DNA of 26,327 nucleotides from Dehalococcoidia bacterium UBA1141 (GCA_002311385.1 DCAE01000082.1:3384-29710); one strand, 5' to 3'; positions 6,767 to 15,624 are shown, numbered from the stretch's first letter. Notes: generated by a model from the sequence alone, not told the origin. Numbers and translations: made by a program.

Positions 6767-7375
6767 TCACGCCTTGGAGCGCTCAAGTGCTATTCCCGTT
6801 TTCGATGCCTCTGTCGTGCCATTATCAAGCTTTAGACCAAAACCGTCCGCTAACCGGGTCAGGTAGTTAAATATCCCAACGATATGGGCTACCTCTAAAC
6901 AGGCCTCGTCTTCGAACCCCAAATTGCGTAACGGCTGCCAGTCCTTCTCCACCATTTTGGTGGGAGTGGCGCTTAGTTTTCCCGCCAAGGCGCAAAGAGC
7001 TCGCTGGCGGTCAGTCAAATCAGGCAATTCCTGCCACCTTTTTTCTTTTATGGCCTCGACCAACCGGGAGTTCCCGTTTTCGGAACGCAGAAACTCTGCG
7101 TGAGACTCGGTTCAATAATTACAGTCTTGAGCGGCGGCGGCCACCGCCGCTAGCATCTCCCGTTCCTGTCTATCCAAATGGCCGGGCTCGAACATCAATT
7201 GACGGAACAGCGCCCCGAACAAAGGGCCAATACTGGCGTGAGCAGCCAGAAGCCGGCCCATGGCTGGGAGAAAGCCAAAATCGTACCCACTTGCCGGGCT
7301 GGGCGGCATTTGGGCTCGTCTCTCGTCTTCCGTAGGTATGGTCACCCAGGCTTCCGCTTGACCAGGGTTCGCCAT
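6767..7375 (-). CDS. AhpD-like peroxidase-related selenoprotein (CxxU), TGA read through at 7112-7114
   Basis: The second of two AhpD/CMD-fold genes with an in-frame TGA at the motif. Read through, it gives 202 residues: LDRQEREMLAAVAAAAQD, then C85-N-Y-U88-T-E-S-H92, then a second half with LTDRQRALCALAGKLSATP and GIFNYLTRLADGFGLKL. The layout is the same as in the gene at 1044, and Sec again takes the place of the second Cys of CxxCxxxH. A SECIS-like hairpin starts 10 nt after the TGA. The ATG at 7375 has GAGGAGG about 7 nt upstream. Codons 89-104, between the TGA and the next possible start, are needed to complete the AhpD active-site helix, so this is one gene. It is predicted to be a cytoplasmic thiol- or selenol-dependent peroxidase. 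It is divergent from the gamma-glutamyltransferase-like gene. The two selenoproteins are clearly diverged, so this is not a recent copy. Confidence 0.88.
7085..7114 (-). promoter_or_regulatory. Sec UGA codon and SECIS-like hairpin
   Basis: On the minus strand TGA (7114-7112) is followed by 10 nt and then a perfect 7-bp stem ACGCAGA / TCTGCGT with loop GTT (7094-7092). The loop begins 17 nt after the TGA, exactly as at 1287-1316, although the stem sequence is different. Confidence 0.8.
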
Positions 7376-7451
7376 AATCAGACCTCCTCAACTCTACATT
7401 TCAGTTTCATACTACCAAATCGCAAATCATTGAGGATTTACCCCAGCCTCC

Positions 7452-7480
7452 CTGAAAGATCTATAAGAAAGGTCTATAAT
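7452..7480 (+). promoter_or_regulatory. Candidate promoter of the gamma-glutamyltransferase-like gene
   Basis: A perfect TATAAT (7475-7480) lies 17 nt after CTGAAA (7452-7457), a weak -35. It implies a leader of about 90 nt before ATG 7576. Confidence 0.45.
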
Positions 7481-7575
7481 TCTCTCTGGCCTGTGGGATA
7501 GCCATCCGGAAAAGCCCGATGCTATCTCGACAACAAGATTAAAATTGAACTAATTATAGGGTTGGAGGATTCAAT

Positions 7576-9336
7576 ATGCCCGTCAACGGAACCACTTTGA
7601 CCAGTCTGCGCCCGCTGATGCAGGGCACCAACGGCATGGTTGTGGCCAGTCATCCCAGCGCCGCCCAAGCTGGCCTAGAAGTTCTAAGAAAGGGCGGCAA
7701 TGCTATCGATGCGGGAGTGGCCGTTGGTTTGGCATTGAACGTGGTGCATGTGGACGATTGCAGCTTTCTGGGGGTCGCGCCTACGGTTATGTATCTGGCG
7801 GACCGGAAAGAAGTGGTTACCATCGACGGACTGGGTGTTTGGCCCAAAGCCGCGTCGGTAGAATATTTCAACAAGAACCATGGTGGTCAGGTCCCGCCCG
7901 GGGTGCTGCGGTCTTTGACGCCAGCGGCGGCCGACGCTTGGATTACAGCCTTATCCAAGTTCGGCACCATGACCTTCGGCCAAGTGGCGGCTTCCGCCAT
8001 AGAATTGGCCGGTAGCGGTTTCCCGATGTTTCGCTACCTGGCGGGCCGGATTCAAACATCTATAGACCAATACAGCGCTCACCCATCAACCGCAGAGATA
8101 TTTCTGCCTAATGGCCGCCCACCGAAACAGGGCGAGATGTTCTATCAGACCGACTTGGCAGCCACCCTGGCCAAGGTGGCGGAGGTGGAAGACTCACATA
8201 AAAGCAATGGACGGGTGGCAGCGCTCAAGGCAACCAGGGATTACATCTACACCGGCGAGCTTGGCCGCAAGATAGCCGCCTTTAACCAAGAGACGGGTGG
8301 TCTGCTCACCGAAGAGGATTTGGCTGCCTACCACGTCCAAGTGCTCCCACCGGTGTCGGTAAATTACCGAGGCTACGACGTATACAGCACTGGACCATGG
8401 GGGCAAGGCCCCACTTTTCCGCAAGCCCTGAAGATTCTTGAAGGCTTCGATTTGGCGTCCATGGGTCATAACTCGGCCGAGTACATCCACACCGTGAGCC
8501 AGGCCCTGAACCTGGCCTTCGCTGACCGCAATCAGTACGTTGGCGACCCGGACTTCGTGGACGTGCCGATTGACCAGATGCTTTCCGAAGAATATCTGAG
8601 CCAAAGACGAAAATTGATTGACCCGGAGCAGGCTTGGCCCGGCACACCTCCGGCCGGTGACCCGTGGAACGGCAAAGCCACCTTGAACGGCGAGCCTCAG
8701 TCTCCGAAGGAAGCGCTGACACCCGTTGGGACTGCCGGGGTGAGTGGAGGCGGCACGTCATACTTCGCAGTCATAGACCGGGACGGAAACATCTTCTCCA
8801 GCACCCCCAGTGAAGGCACCAAGAACGGGGGGCCGGTAATTCCCGGTACCGGATTGCCAAACTCCTTACGAGGCTCACAGTCCAATCTGACCGACGGTCA
8901 CCCGGCTTCTCTGGCACCGGGCAAGCGCCCCCGGTTGACGCCAGCGCCAGCCTTGGTGTTGCGTGACGGTGAGCCGGTCATGGCATTAGGCGCCCACGGT
9001 GGCGACCATATCCCTCAGGGCACTCTGCAGTTGCTGCTGAACGTCCTGGAATTTGGTCGTGATCCGCAGGAGGCTGTGGAGGAACCCCGCTTCTACAGCT
9101 ACAACTTCCCTGGCTCCGGCATGCCGTCCAAATACGAACCGGGTATGTTGCGGCTGGAGGGCCGTATTCCTGATGAAGTGGCTGAAAAACTTCGCCAAAA
9201 GGGGCACACTGTCGAGCAGTACCCGGATTGGTGGGAAGGTTCGGCTCTGTACTGCGTGATCACCAGGAATCCGGAGACCAAGGTGCTGCAAGGTGGAGCA
9301 GACCCCAGGTGCGAAGCCTATTCAGTTGGTTATTAG
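7576..9336 (+). CDS. Gamma-glutamyltransferase-family Ntn hydrolase
   Basis: A 586-residue protein of the gamma-glutamyltranspeptidase family. The N-terminal part GMVVASHPSAAQAGLEVLRK and GGNAIDAGVAVGLALNVV is the classic start of the large subunit. The autoprocessing and nucleophile site is Thr394 in SGGGTSYFAVIDRDGN, followed by the small subunit with GAHGGDHIPQG in place of the usual GSPGG. The enzyme cleaves itself before the Thr and then hydrolyses or transfers gamma-glutamyl groups, or related amides such as acylases. No signal peptide is seen, unlike periplasmic E. coli Ggt, so a cytoplasmic member of the broader YwrD-like group is likely. The ATG has GGAGG 7 nt upstream. It ends at a strong terminator. 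Confidence 0.9.
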   Translation: MPVNGTTLTSLRPLMQGTNGMVVASHPSAAQAGLEVLRKGGNAIDAGVAVGLALNVVHVDDCSFLGVAPTVMYLADRKEVVTIDGLGVWPKAASVEYFNKNHGGQVPPGVLRSLTPAAADAWITALSKFGTMTFGQVAASAIELAGSGFPMFRYLAGRIQTSIDQYSAHPSTAEIFLPNGRPPKQGEMFYQTDLAATLAKVAEVEDSHKSNGRVAALKATRDYIYTGELGRKIAAFNQETGGLLTEEDLAAYHVQVLPPVSVNYRGYDVYSTGPWGQGPTFPQALKILEGFDLASMGHNSAEYIHTVSQALNLAFADRNQYVGDPDFVDVPIDQMLSEEYLSQRRKLIDPEQAWPGTPPAGDPWNGKATLNGEPQSPKEALTPVGTAGVSGGGTSYFAVIDRDGNIFSSTPSEGTKNGGPVIPGTGLPNSLRGSQSNLTDGHPASLAPGKRPRLTPAPALVLRDGEPVMALGAHGGDHIPQGTLQLLLNVLEFGRDPQEAVEEPRFYSYNFPGSGMPSKYEPGMLRLEGRIPDEVAEKLRQKGHTVEQYPDWWEGSALYCVITRNPETKVLQGGADPRCEAYSVGY

Positions 9337-9366
9337 CGCTCGAACATTAGCGACCGGATATATACA

Positions 9367-9426
9367 GGCCCGCTGAATCTATGGCGCTACAACTGGGGAC
9401 ATTCGCAAGATTCAGCGGGCCGTTTT
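9367..9426. terminator. Bidirectional terminator
   Basis: Perfect 14-bp stem GGCCCGCTGAATCT (9367-9380) / AGATTCAGCGGGCC (9408-9421) with a 27-nt loop and GTTTT after it. It lies between the convergent gamma-glutamyltransferase-like and LLM genes. Confidence 0.85.
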
Positions 9427-9448
9427 GCGCTTCTGATTAAGATAATCT

Positions 9449-10402
9449 TTAGGAGCCGGACTGGGCCACTTGTCCCAGCAACTTTAGGGTCCGGCTTAAA
9501 GAAGCGTCCCGGTCATTGCCTGCCAGCACCGGAGAGACCAGAATCTCACCCGCGCCGTCGGCGAACAACTTCTTGATGCCCTCAGCCACCTTGGTTTCGT
9601 CTCCGTAGACAACCAGACCGTCCATCATGGCGTCGCTCCACTTCTTTTCCGCCGCCTCGGGGTATCCAGAACTGACCAGCATGCGCCGGTAGAAAGGAAG
9701 GGTCGGGTAAACGGGAAACTGCTCCCGGAAGGCGGAACGCACCTCTTCCACATTATCGTGGACGCACACGGGAAGGTGGGCAATCAAGGGCGGCACGGGC
9801 CTGCCCGCATCCGCCGCTCCCTTCTTCATCGCCGGCAATGCCACTTCCTTGAGGTAGGCGGCTGGGCATACCCAACTAATCGCACCATCCGCTTCTGCGC
9901 CGCATAACTCGAAGGAGTTCCTCTGCAGGGCCGACGCCATCACCTTTACGTCCACCGGCTCGGAAATGCTGTCGTGAGCCTGGTAATACTCGCCGTCGTA
10001 ATCTACCTTGCCTGTTTGTAGCAGCGCCTTGAGTATCTTCAAGTAATCCCGGAGGTGGCCCAAGGGATTGGGCATCTGAATACCCATAGCCCGCATGGTT
10101 GGGCGGTGGCTGGGGCCGATGCCCAACCGGAACCGTCCCGGGGCTAGCTGGCCTACTACCTGGGCTTGCTGCACCATCACCAATGGGTGGCGAGGGTAGG
10201 TGGGCACGACGGAAGTGCCGAATTTGATAGTCTGGCTGCGGCCAGCGGCAGCGGCGAAGGTGGTGATGCTGTCCAGCCGAGCGCCCCCGGTGGTCATCCA
10301 CGCTGCCTGAACGCCTGCTTTCTCCGCCTGCTCGATGGCGGCTTGCACATCTACGACCTTGTTTCCACCCACAGCTAAGCCAATTATGTTTTCGCCCATC
10401 AT
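9449..10402 (-). CDS. LLM class flavin/F420-dependent oxidoreductase
   Basis: A complete 317-residue luciferase-like TIM-barrel enzyme. Recognisable segments are ..AIEQAEKAGVQAAWM at the first helix, IKFGTSVVPTYPRHPLVM (typical GT.V.....RHP), APGRFRLGIGPSH, and GHLRDYLKILKALLQTGKVD with YDGEYY. This pattern is most like the F420-dependent group (N5,N10-methylene-H4MPT reductase-like) expanded in SAR202 and actinobacteria. It transfers hydride between F420 or FMN and an organic substrate, possibly with O2. Two adjacent ATGs are possible; GAGG (10407-10410) is 4 nt from the first (10400-10402) and 7 nt from the second (10397-10399), so the protein may be one residue shorter. Confidence 0.9.
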   Translation of the reverse strand: MMGENIIGLAVGGNKVVDVQAAIEQAEKAGVQAAWMTTGGARLDSITTFAAAAGRSQTIKFGTSVVPTYPRHPLVMVQQAQVVGQLAPGRFRLGIGPSHRPTMRAMGIQMPNPLGHLRDYLKILKALLQTGKVDYDGEYYQAHDSISEPVDVKVMASALQRNSFELCGAEADGAISWVCPAAYLKEVALPAMKKGAADAGRPVPPLIAHLPVCVHDNVEEVRSAFREQFPVYPTLPFYRRMLVSSGYPEAAEKKWSDAMMDGLVVYGDETKVAEGIKKLFADGAGEILVSPVLAGNDRDASLSRTLKLLGQVAQSGS

Positions 10403-10578
10403 TCGACCTCGTTTTTTCTGTTTGCTTGACCGGGCTGTTCAGCGTTGGTTGGGGTTAACTCTCACTGCCAAATCTCGCCCATTCAGTCCAGCCCCAGCAA
10501 AGCACGCAGGGTTGTCGCCTGTCAAGCTGGGATTCAAGCTGGAATTAATAAAGTGCGTGGGTTGATTGCGCCCCCGTC

Positions 10579-10649
10579 ATTCCGGCGGAGGCCGGAATCC
10601 AGGAATCGGCATGACCTCCAAAGTTTCTGGACACCGGCCTTCGCCGGTG
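10579..10649. repeat. Dispersed REP-like repeat, two hairpins
   Basis: Hairpin 1: ATTCCGGC (10579-10586) GGAG GCCGGAAT (10591-10598). Hairpin 2: CACCGGC (10632-10638) CTTC GCCGGTG (10643-10649). The motif CGTCATTCCGGC...GCCGGAATCCAG is a widespread dispersed repeat. A third hairpin of the family is at 12165-12184. The rest of 10403-10703 shows nothing recognisable. Confidence 0.75.
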
Positions 10650-10703
10650 AGACGGATTGTTCTTTACTAGTTGCAACAGCGATGCCGACTATGGCCGTAT
10701 AGG

Positions 10704-12014
10704 CTAATCGGGAGCCACCAGGCGGTAGATGCCAGAGTTCCGAGAGAGCACGTATATCTCCCCGGATAGGTCTTGGCCAAAGGACGTGATGTTCAGCCCG
10801 GACTCAACCAAGAGGAGGCTTTCGGTTACGGACTCGCCGTCATAGCGCAATCCCCAGATTTTGCCCGAGCAAAAATCGCCGAAAACGTAGGCTCCGGCCA
10901 GAGACGCCAAACTTTGCCCCCGGTAGACGTAGCCGCCGGTGACGGAGCAACCGTTCCCCCTCCCGTATTCGGCCACGGGGAACTCCAACCCCGCGTCCGA
11001 GCAACCGGATGGGGGTGAAAAACAGTGGCCGCCCTCCATGATATTCCAACCGTAGTTGCGACCGATGCGCACCAAGTCTATCTCCTCCCATTGGTTTTGG
11101 CCCACATCCGCCACCCAAATCTCCGCGGGCTCGCCAGCGGATTTTCCCGTATCGGTTTTTCCTATATCAAAGGAGAAACGCCAAGGATTGCGCAGGCCAT
11201 AGGCGAAAATCTCTCCCCGGTTTCCCTCAACAGCCGCAAATGGATTGCTAGCCGGAGTTCTATAAGGCTCACCGGCTGTGGCCTCTAAGACATCGATGCG
11301 CAGGATGGATCCCAACAGCGTCCCTAGGTTTTGTCCATTCCCGAAAACGTCGCCGCTCCGTCCTCCGTCGCCCAAGCCTATATAAAGAAGTCCGTCGGGG
11401 CCAAAAGCCAATTGGCCCCCGTTGTGGTTACCAGCGGGTTGAGGAATCTCCAGAATCACCAACTCGCTGCCGGAGTTGGCTAGATTCGAATCTGAGTCGC
11501 TGGCGGAGAACCTGGAGAGCACTGAGCGACGTGGGCTGGAAGCGGAGTAATAAACGTAAAAGAGGCCGTTGTCTTTGAAGTCTGGGTCGAAGGCCACACC
11601 CAATAACCCCTCTTCGTTGGAGCTTCGACTGACCCGGTCTGTTATGTCCAAGAACACCGAGGCTTCGGCAGCGTCTTGCTGATTGAGGAAAACACTTATG
11701 AGGCCACCCTGTTCGGTTGTGTAAAACCTATCAGAGCCGTCGTCTGGCTGGACCAAGTTGGTTAAAAGACTGAACTCAAGATTTGTGAAGACCCTTTCCA
11801 CCGCCAATGGGCGTAGAGGAATGGAAGAGCCAACCGGGTCGTCGGCAGTAGCCGTGGGCGCGGCGGTGGGGAAGAATGTAGCCTGGGTCAGCTTGGCCGA
11901 TGGTTGTCCGGAGCCGGGCCCGGTTGCGGGCGTTGCGTTATCATCGCCGCAAGCCGCTAGGCCAATCAAGGTGACGAGAATCAGTAGGCCAGCTATGATT
12001 AATATCTTGGGCAT
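10704..12014 (-). CDS. PQQ-dependent sugar dehydrogenase-like lipoprotein (soluble Gdh/YliI family)
   Basis: A 436-residue exported protein. A hydrophobic signal peptide ends in the lipobox LAAC with the lipidated Cys at about residue 22, followed by a Thr/Pro/Ala-rich linker to about residue 65. The rest is a six-bladed beta-propeller of the glucose/sorbosone dehydrogenase family: EEGLLGVAFDPDF, PAGNHNGGQLAFGPDGLLYI (catalytic His region), GLGDGG, GLRNPWRFSFD, WVADVGQNQWEEID and YVFGDFCSGKIWGL. Family members oxidise aldoses or other alcohols outside the membrane with PQQ. The ATG at 12012-12014 is preferred over the adjacent TTG; no strong ribosome binding site is visible. It may scavenge sugars or feed electrons to the respiratory chain. 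PQQ genes are not in the window. Confidence 0.88.
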   Translation of the reverse strand: MPKILIIAGLLILVTLIGLAACGDDNATPATGPGSGQPSAKLTQATFFPTAAPTATADDPVGSSIPLRPLAVERVFTNLEFSLLTNLVQPDDGSDRFYTTEQGGLISVFLNQQDAAEASVFLDITDRVSRSSNEEGLLGVAFDPDFKDNGLFYVYYSASSPRRSVLSRFSASDSDSNLANSGSELVILEIPQPAGNHNGGQLAFGPDGLLYIGLGDGGRSGDVFGNGQNLGTLLGSILRIDVLEATAGEPYRTPASNPFAAVEGNRGEIFAYGLRNPWRFSFDIGKTDTGKSAGEPAEIWVADVGQNQWEEIDLVRIGRNYGWNIMEGGHCFSPPSGCSDAGLEFPVAEYGRGNGCSVTGGYVYRGQSLASLAGAYVFGDFCSGKIWGLRYDGESVTESLLLVESGLNITSFGQDLSGEIYVLSRNSGIYRLVAPD

Positions 12015-12164
12015 CAATTAACTGATTGGCGGCAAGTTTTTCTTCTCTAATAATACAGTTAGTGGAATTAACGGCTGTTGAGGCCCTATCTTATACGTTT
12101 TTGGCTTCGCATCTGCGAACCGGTGGCGCACCGAAGACTATTTCTCCCCTACATCTTGACCATC

Positions 12165-12184
12165 ATTCCGGCGAAAGCCGGAAT
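12165..12184. repeat. REP-like hairpin (same family as 10579-10598)
   Basis: ATTCCGGC (12165-12172), GAAA loop, GCCGGAAT (12177-12184), with the same flanks as the 10579 copy. The gap 12015-12345 holds this element and a candidate promoter only. Confidence 0.75.
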
Positions 12185-12292
12185 CCAGATGAAGGCTAAT
12201 TCCCAAGGCGTACCGGGCATTTGTCTCCCCGGGAGTGATGGCATCTCCATGGCATCTCGATGGATTGAAGGAGACTGTGTGTAGGCTTGGAA

Positions 12293-12320
12293 TTGCCACT
12301 TAGGGGATTACCAATAATAA
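12293..12320 (+). promoter_or_regulatory. Candidate promoter of the methyltransferase gene
   Basis: TTGCCA (12293-12298), 16-nt spacer, TAATAA (12315-12320). Weak but suitably placed just before the gene at 12346. Confidence 0.3.
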
Positions 12321-12345
12321 ACTGAATAATAGTTTGGAGTGAAAT

Positions 12346-13170
12346 ATGACGGCGACCCAGCGGTGGAGAGAACTGGTTGAGACCGAACATGCCCAGTCGG
12401 ACCTGAAGCGCGGAGAGATTCCGCCGCCCCAAGATCATTGGCGGCCCTTTGCTCAGAATTTCCGGGCTGATCCGCACCGCACCGACGACCCGCTGGTGAA
12501 CCGCTTGTTGCAAGAGGTTGAGCCCCAACACACAGTGATGGATGTGGGCGCTGGCGGTGGCCGCTTGGCCCTGCCATTGGCGCTCCGGTGCGCCAAAATG
12601 GTGGCAGTGGAGCCGTCATCAAGCATGTGCCAAGTGCTGCGAGAGCAAGCGACCGACTCCGGCGTAGACAACGTCTCTCTGGTGGAGGCACAATGGGAAG
12701 AAGCGCAAGTGGAAGCCGTGGACATTATCCTGTGCGCTCACGTCTTGTACGTCGTTGCGGGTATCGAAGATTTCGTCAGGAAAATGGAGGCTAACGCCCG
12801 TGAAAAGGTATTAATAGTGCTTTTTCAGTCCCCTCCCCAGTCTCAGATTTACCCGCTATGGCAGATGGTTCACGTGGAGGAAAGAATACCATTGCCCAGC
12901 TTGCCCCAATTCCGAGAGGTACTGGAACAATTGGGAGTAGATGCCAACGTGGAGATGCTGGAGCAATTGCCTCAGAGAGGATTCGAGGACCGAGAGCAGG
13001 CATTGGACCAGCTTACCGACCGGCTGTATCTGGCGCCAGGCAGCAGCCAGCTAGCCAAGCTGGAGCAAATACTGCCAGATATTCTTCAAGAAACAGACAG
13101 CGGGTTCATCGTCAAGGGTTCCCAGCCATTGCAGCCTGCCTTGGTGTCGTGGCGGCCCCAGGCGAACTGA
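12346..13170 (+). CDS. Class I SAM-dependent methyltransferase
   Basis: A 274-residue protein with Rossmann-type methyltransferase motifs: motif I VMDVGAGGGRLALPLA at about residues 64-79, the acidic SAM-ribose ligand in VAVEPS (E89), and motif IV-like VDIILCAHVLYVV near 125-137. The C-terminal third (ERIPLPSLPQFREVLEQLGV) is typical of Methyltransf_11/25-type proteins of Chloroflexota. The substrate cannot be predicted. The ATG has TGGAG 6 nt upstream. It stands alone on the plus strand and ends, with a TGA stop, 24 nt before the end of the convergent MFS gene. Confidence 0.87.
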   Translation: MTATQRWRELVETEHAQSDLKRGEIPPPQDHWRPFAQNFRADPHRTDDPLVNRLLQEVEPQHTVMDVGAGGGRLALPLALRCAKMVAVEPSSSMCQVLREQATDSGVDNVSLVEAQWEEAQVEAVDIILCAHVLYVVAGIEDFVRKMEANAREKVLIVLFQSPPQSQIYPLWQMVHVEERIPLPSLPQFREVLEQLGVDANVEMLEQLPQRGFEDREQALDQLTDRLYLAPGSSQLAKLEQILPDILQETDSGFIVKGSQPLQPALVSWRPQAN

Positions 13171-13194
13171 CCAGAGAGCTTAATCACTCCTTGC

Positions 13195-14439
13195 TCAATC
13201 TGGTTGTGGGCTAGAAGCGGGCTTTCGTAAGAAAAGTGCCCCAAACACGCCGAACATCGATGCGCCGAAACCCAAGGCAAATACTAAGCTAATATCAAAG
13301 TTGTCGGCAATGGCCCCGGACATGATTGGCGACAAAGTGCTGCCCAAGCCAGCCCCAACTGACACGAGGGCGAAGGCAGCGGATGCGAATTGTGCCTGCA
13401 CGTAGTCTCCGGATGCGGCTGCGCAAAGGGCGAAAGCTGCCCGCATGGTCAAGCCAATCAGGATGGATCCAAGGATAAATGCGGCCATGGCGGGGCTGAG
13501 CCAAAACAAAGCTAAACCAATCCCTTGAATCAGGAAACTCAGGCCGAAGGCTTTGCTACGGTCCAAGCGGTCCGAGATGTTCCCCCACAATATTCCGCAG
13601 ACAATGCTGAGGATCCCCACCAGCAAGAACAACTGTCCCGTGGTGGCCAAGCTCACTCCTTGGTCTTCGTTCAAAAATGACCCGAAAAAGGTGTTGAAAA
13701 CACCGGTGGATACGCCGGAACAAAATCCCAGATAAGCCAACATCCACACCAAGGGATTTTTGTAAACGGCCAAGGGCCAAACGCCGCGGGAATTGCGGGG
13801 CCGTCCAGAAGCAGCCAGCCTGGAAGGATCGACGGGCCGGTCCCTAAGAAACACTAACGACACCAGGCCGATGACCACCACCAATACCCCAAAGATAAAC
13901 CAGGTGTGCCGCCATCCAGCCTCCACATTGCTGCTGACAAGCTGGGGCACCACAAGACCGGCTACAACAATGGCGATACTGCCACCGGCTGCGTTCAAAC
14001 CGGCAACCATTCCCCGGTTTTTCAGTGCAAACCAAGGGGCGACCATTCCAATCATGGGTGTGAGGGAGAATCCACTGCCCAATCCCATTATCGCTGTGGC
14101 GACGAGAGCCACGGCAAAATTGGGAGCGATTCCGAGCAGCAACATGGAAAGTCCGGTAACGATGGTACCGATGCCAATCATGTAGCGGCTTCCGTACCTT
14201 GGCGCCAACGTTCCGGCGGAAAATGCGGAACCCATCCTGACTGCGCCAGCGACGGTTATCAACAGACCGGCCTTGGTGTAGGAGATGCCCAAGTCGTCCC
14301 GCATGGAAGGGATGGTGAGGCTATGGGTGCTTTGAACGAATCCCGCCGATAAATTTACTAGTATCCCCACCAGCAGAATGATTCCAGCGTAGCTTGCCAA
14401 CCACTCCGGGACTACGCTAGATAGGTTACCTAAGCGCAT
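13195..14439 (-). CDS. MFS transporter 1
   Basis: A 414-residue major facilitator with about 12 hydrophobic segments. The first is IILLVGILVNLSAGFVQSTH, followed by the loop-2 type motif APRYGSRYMIGIG. The equivalent loop in the second half is GILWGNISDRLDRSKAFGLS (G...D...R), which places the two six-helix halves. It is predicted to be a cytoplasmic-membrane secondary transporter, and its YfkF/OxlT-like look suggests organic anions or small organics. It starts 30 nt after the epoxide hydrolase stop on the same strand, so the two are probably cotranscribed. The ribosome binding site is weak (AGGAAGGA is too far), consistent with coupling to the upstream gene. Confidence 0.9.
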   Translation of the reverse strand: MRLGNLSSVVPEWLASYAGIILLVGILVNLSAGFVQSTHSLTIPSMRDDLGISYTKAGLLITVAGAVRMGSAFSAGTLAPRYGSRYMIGIGTIVTGLSMLLLGIAPNFAVALVATAIMGLGSGFSLTPMIGMVAPWFALKNRGMVAGLNAAGGSIAIVVAGLVVPQLVSSNVEAGWRHTWFIFGVLVVVIGLVSLVFLRDRPVDPSRLAASGRPRNSRGVWPLAVYKNPLVWMLAYLGFCSGVSTGVFNTFFGSFLNEDQGVSLATTGQLFLLVGILSIVCGILWGNISDRLDRSKAFGLSFLIQGIGLALFWLSPAMAAFILGSILIGLTMRAAFALCAAASGDYVQAQFASAAFALVSVGAGLGSTLSPIMSGAIADNFDISLVFALGFGASMFGVFGALFLRKPASSPQPD

Positions 14440-14469
14440 TTTGGAAGAGTCCTTCCTCTAATATAAATC

Positions 14470-15624
14470 TCAATTCCTGAGAGGGCGGAAGAAGGCCCGG
14501 ATGTCCTCAGCCAGCCTCTCGGGTTCTTCCAGCGCCGCAAAGTGGCCACCGCAGGGCATTTCCGTCCAGCGCTGCACGTTATAAGAACGCTCACCCCATT
14601 CTCTAGGCGGCAGGCTTATCTCTCCCGGAAACACGGCCATCGCTGCCGGTACCGAGATTCGTTCGCCCTGCTTCATATCCCAAGGGTGTCTGGCGGTTTC
14701 GTAATAGAGACGAGTGGAAGAATTGATGATTTGCGCTGCCCAATAAATGGTGATGGTCGTGAGGAGCTCGTCTTTGGTGAAGCGGGATTCAACGTCCCCG
14801 CCGCAGTCGCTCCAACTCCGGTATTTCTCCACCAACCAAGCCGCTAACCCCACCGGTGAGTCATTGAGACCGTAGGACAATGTTTGGGGCTTGGTCCCCT
14901 GAATGTGAGAGTAGCCGCCCTCCGCTTGCATCCACTCTTCCCGCTGTTTCAATAAAGCCTGTTCAGCTTCTGAAAGGGGCGTGGAGCCGGGCCCCATATA
15001 GGGAGTGGGCCGGACCATGGATGTGAGGTGAATGCCTATCAGATTTTCCGGATAAGCAAAACCCAGATAGGCGGTCACACTGGCGCCCCAGTCGCCGCCT
15101 TGAGCGCCAAACCGGTCGTACCCCAACCCGTCCTTCATCAGCTTGACCCACAGATCCGACACCCGCAGCACGTGCATTCCCGGTTTGGTGGGATGATCGG
15201 AGAAACCATATCCGGGCATGGAAGGCGTTACCACGTGAAATGCGTCGGCGGCATCGCCGCCGTGGCTGGCCGGGTCGGCTAAGAGGGGCGTTATCTTGGA
15301 CATCTCAAAGAATGATCCGGGCCAACCGTGAGTGAGCACCAGCGGCATTGGGTCGGGACCCACGCCCTTCTGGTGAATGAAGTGAATACCAAGGCCGTCC
15401 ACATCCGCCTTGAAATGGGAGAAACGGTTGATGGCCTCTTCTTGAGCCCGCCAGTCGAAGCTGTTCTGCCAATAATCCACCAGTTCTTTGAGGTAAGCCA
15501 TGTTGGTGCCGTAGTCCCAGCCGGTTCCGGGAAGCTCGTCAGGCCAGCGAGTCTGGGCCAGTCTTTCCTTTAAGTCGGCTAATGTTTCCTCGGGAACCTC
15601 AATCTTGAATGGTTGCACGTCCAT
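14470..15624 (-). CDS. Epoxide hydrolase (EHN domain, alpha/beta hydrolase)
   Basis: A 384-residue microsomal-type epoxide hydrolase. The EHN domain covers about residues 1-110 (PFKIEVPEETLADLKERLAQ, TRWPDELPGTGWDYGT). The alpha/beta-hydrolase core has the oxyanion motif HGWPG at 99-103, nucleophile D178 in GGDWGA and catalytic His361 in GGHFAALEEP; a Tyr pair (YYE, about 307) can serve as ring-opening Tyr. The length matches the family. The enzyme opens epoxides to diols in the cytoplasm, which fits the monooxygenases nearby. ATG 15624 has AAGGAG 8 nt upstream. It lies between an MFS gene and a CMD-like gene on the same strand. Confidence 0.93.
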   Translation of the reverse strand: MDVQPFKIEVPEETLADLKERLAQTRWPDELPGTGWDYGTNMAYLKELVDYWQNSFDWRAQEEAINRFSHFKADVDGLGIHFIHQKGVGPDPMPLVLTHGWPGSFFEMSKITPLLADPASHGGDAADAFHVVTPSMPGYGFSDHPTKPGMHVLRVSDLWVKLMKDGLGYDRFGAQGGDWGASVTAYLGFAYPENLIGIHLTSMVRPTPYMGPGSTPLSEAEQALLKQREEWMQAEGGYSHIQGTKPQTLSYGLNDSPVGLAAWLVEKYRSWSDCGGDVESRFTKDELLTTITIYWAAQIINSSTRLYYETARHPWDMKQGERISVPAAMAVFPGEISLPPREWGERSYNVQRWTEMPCGGHFAALEEPERLAEDIRAFFRPLRN

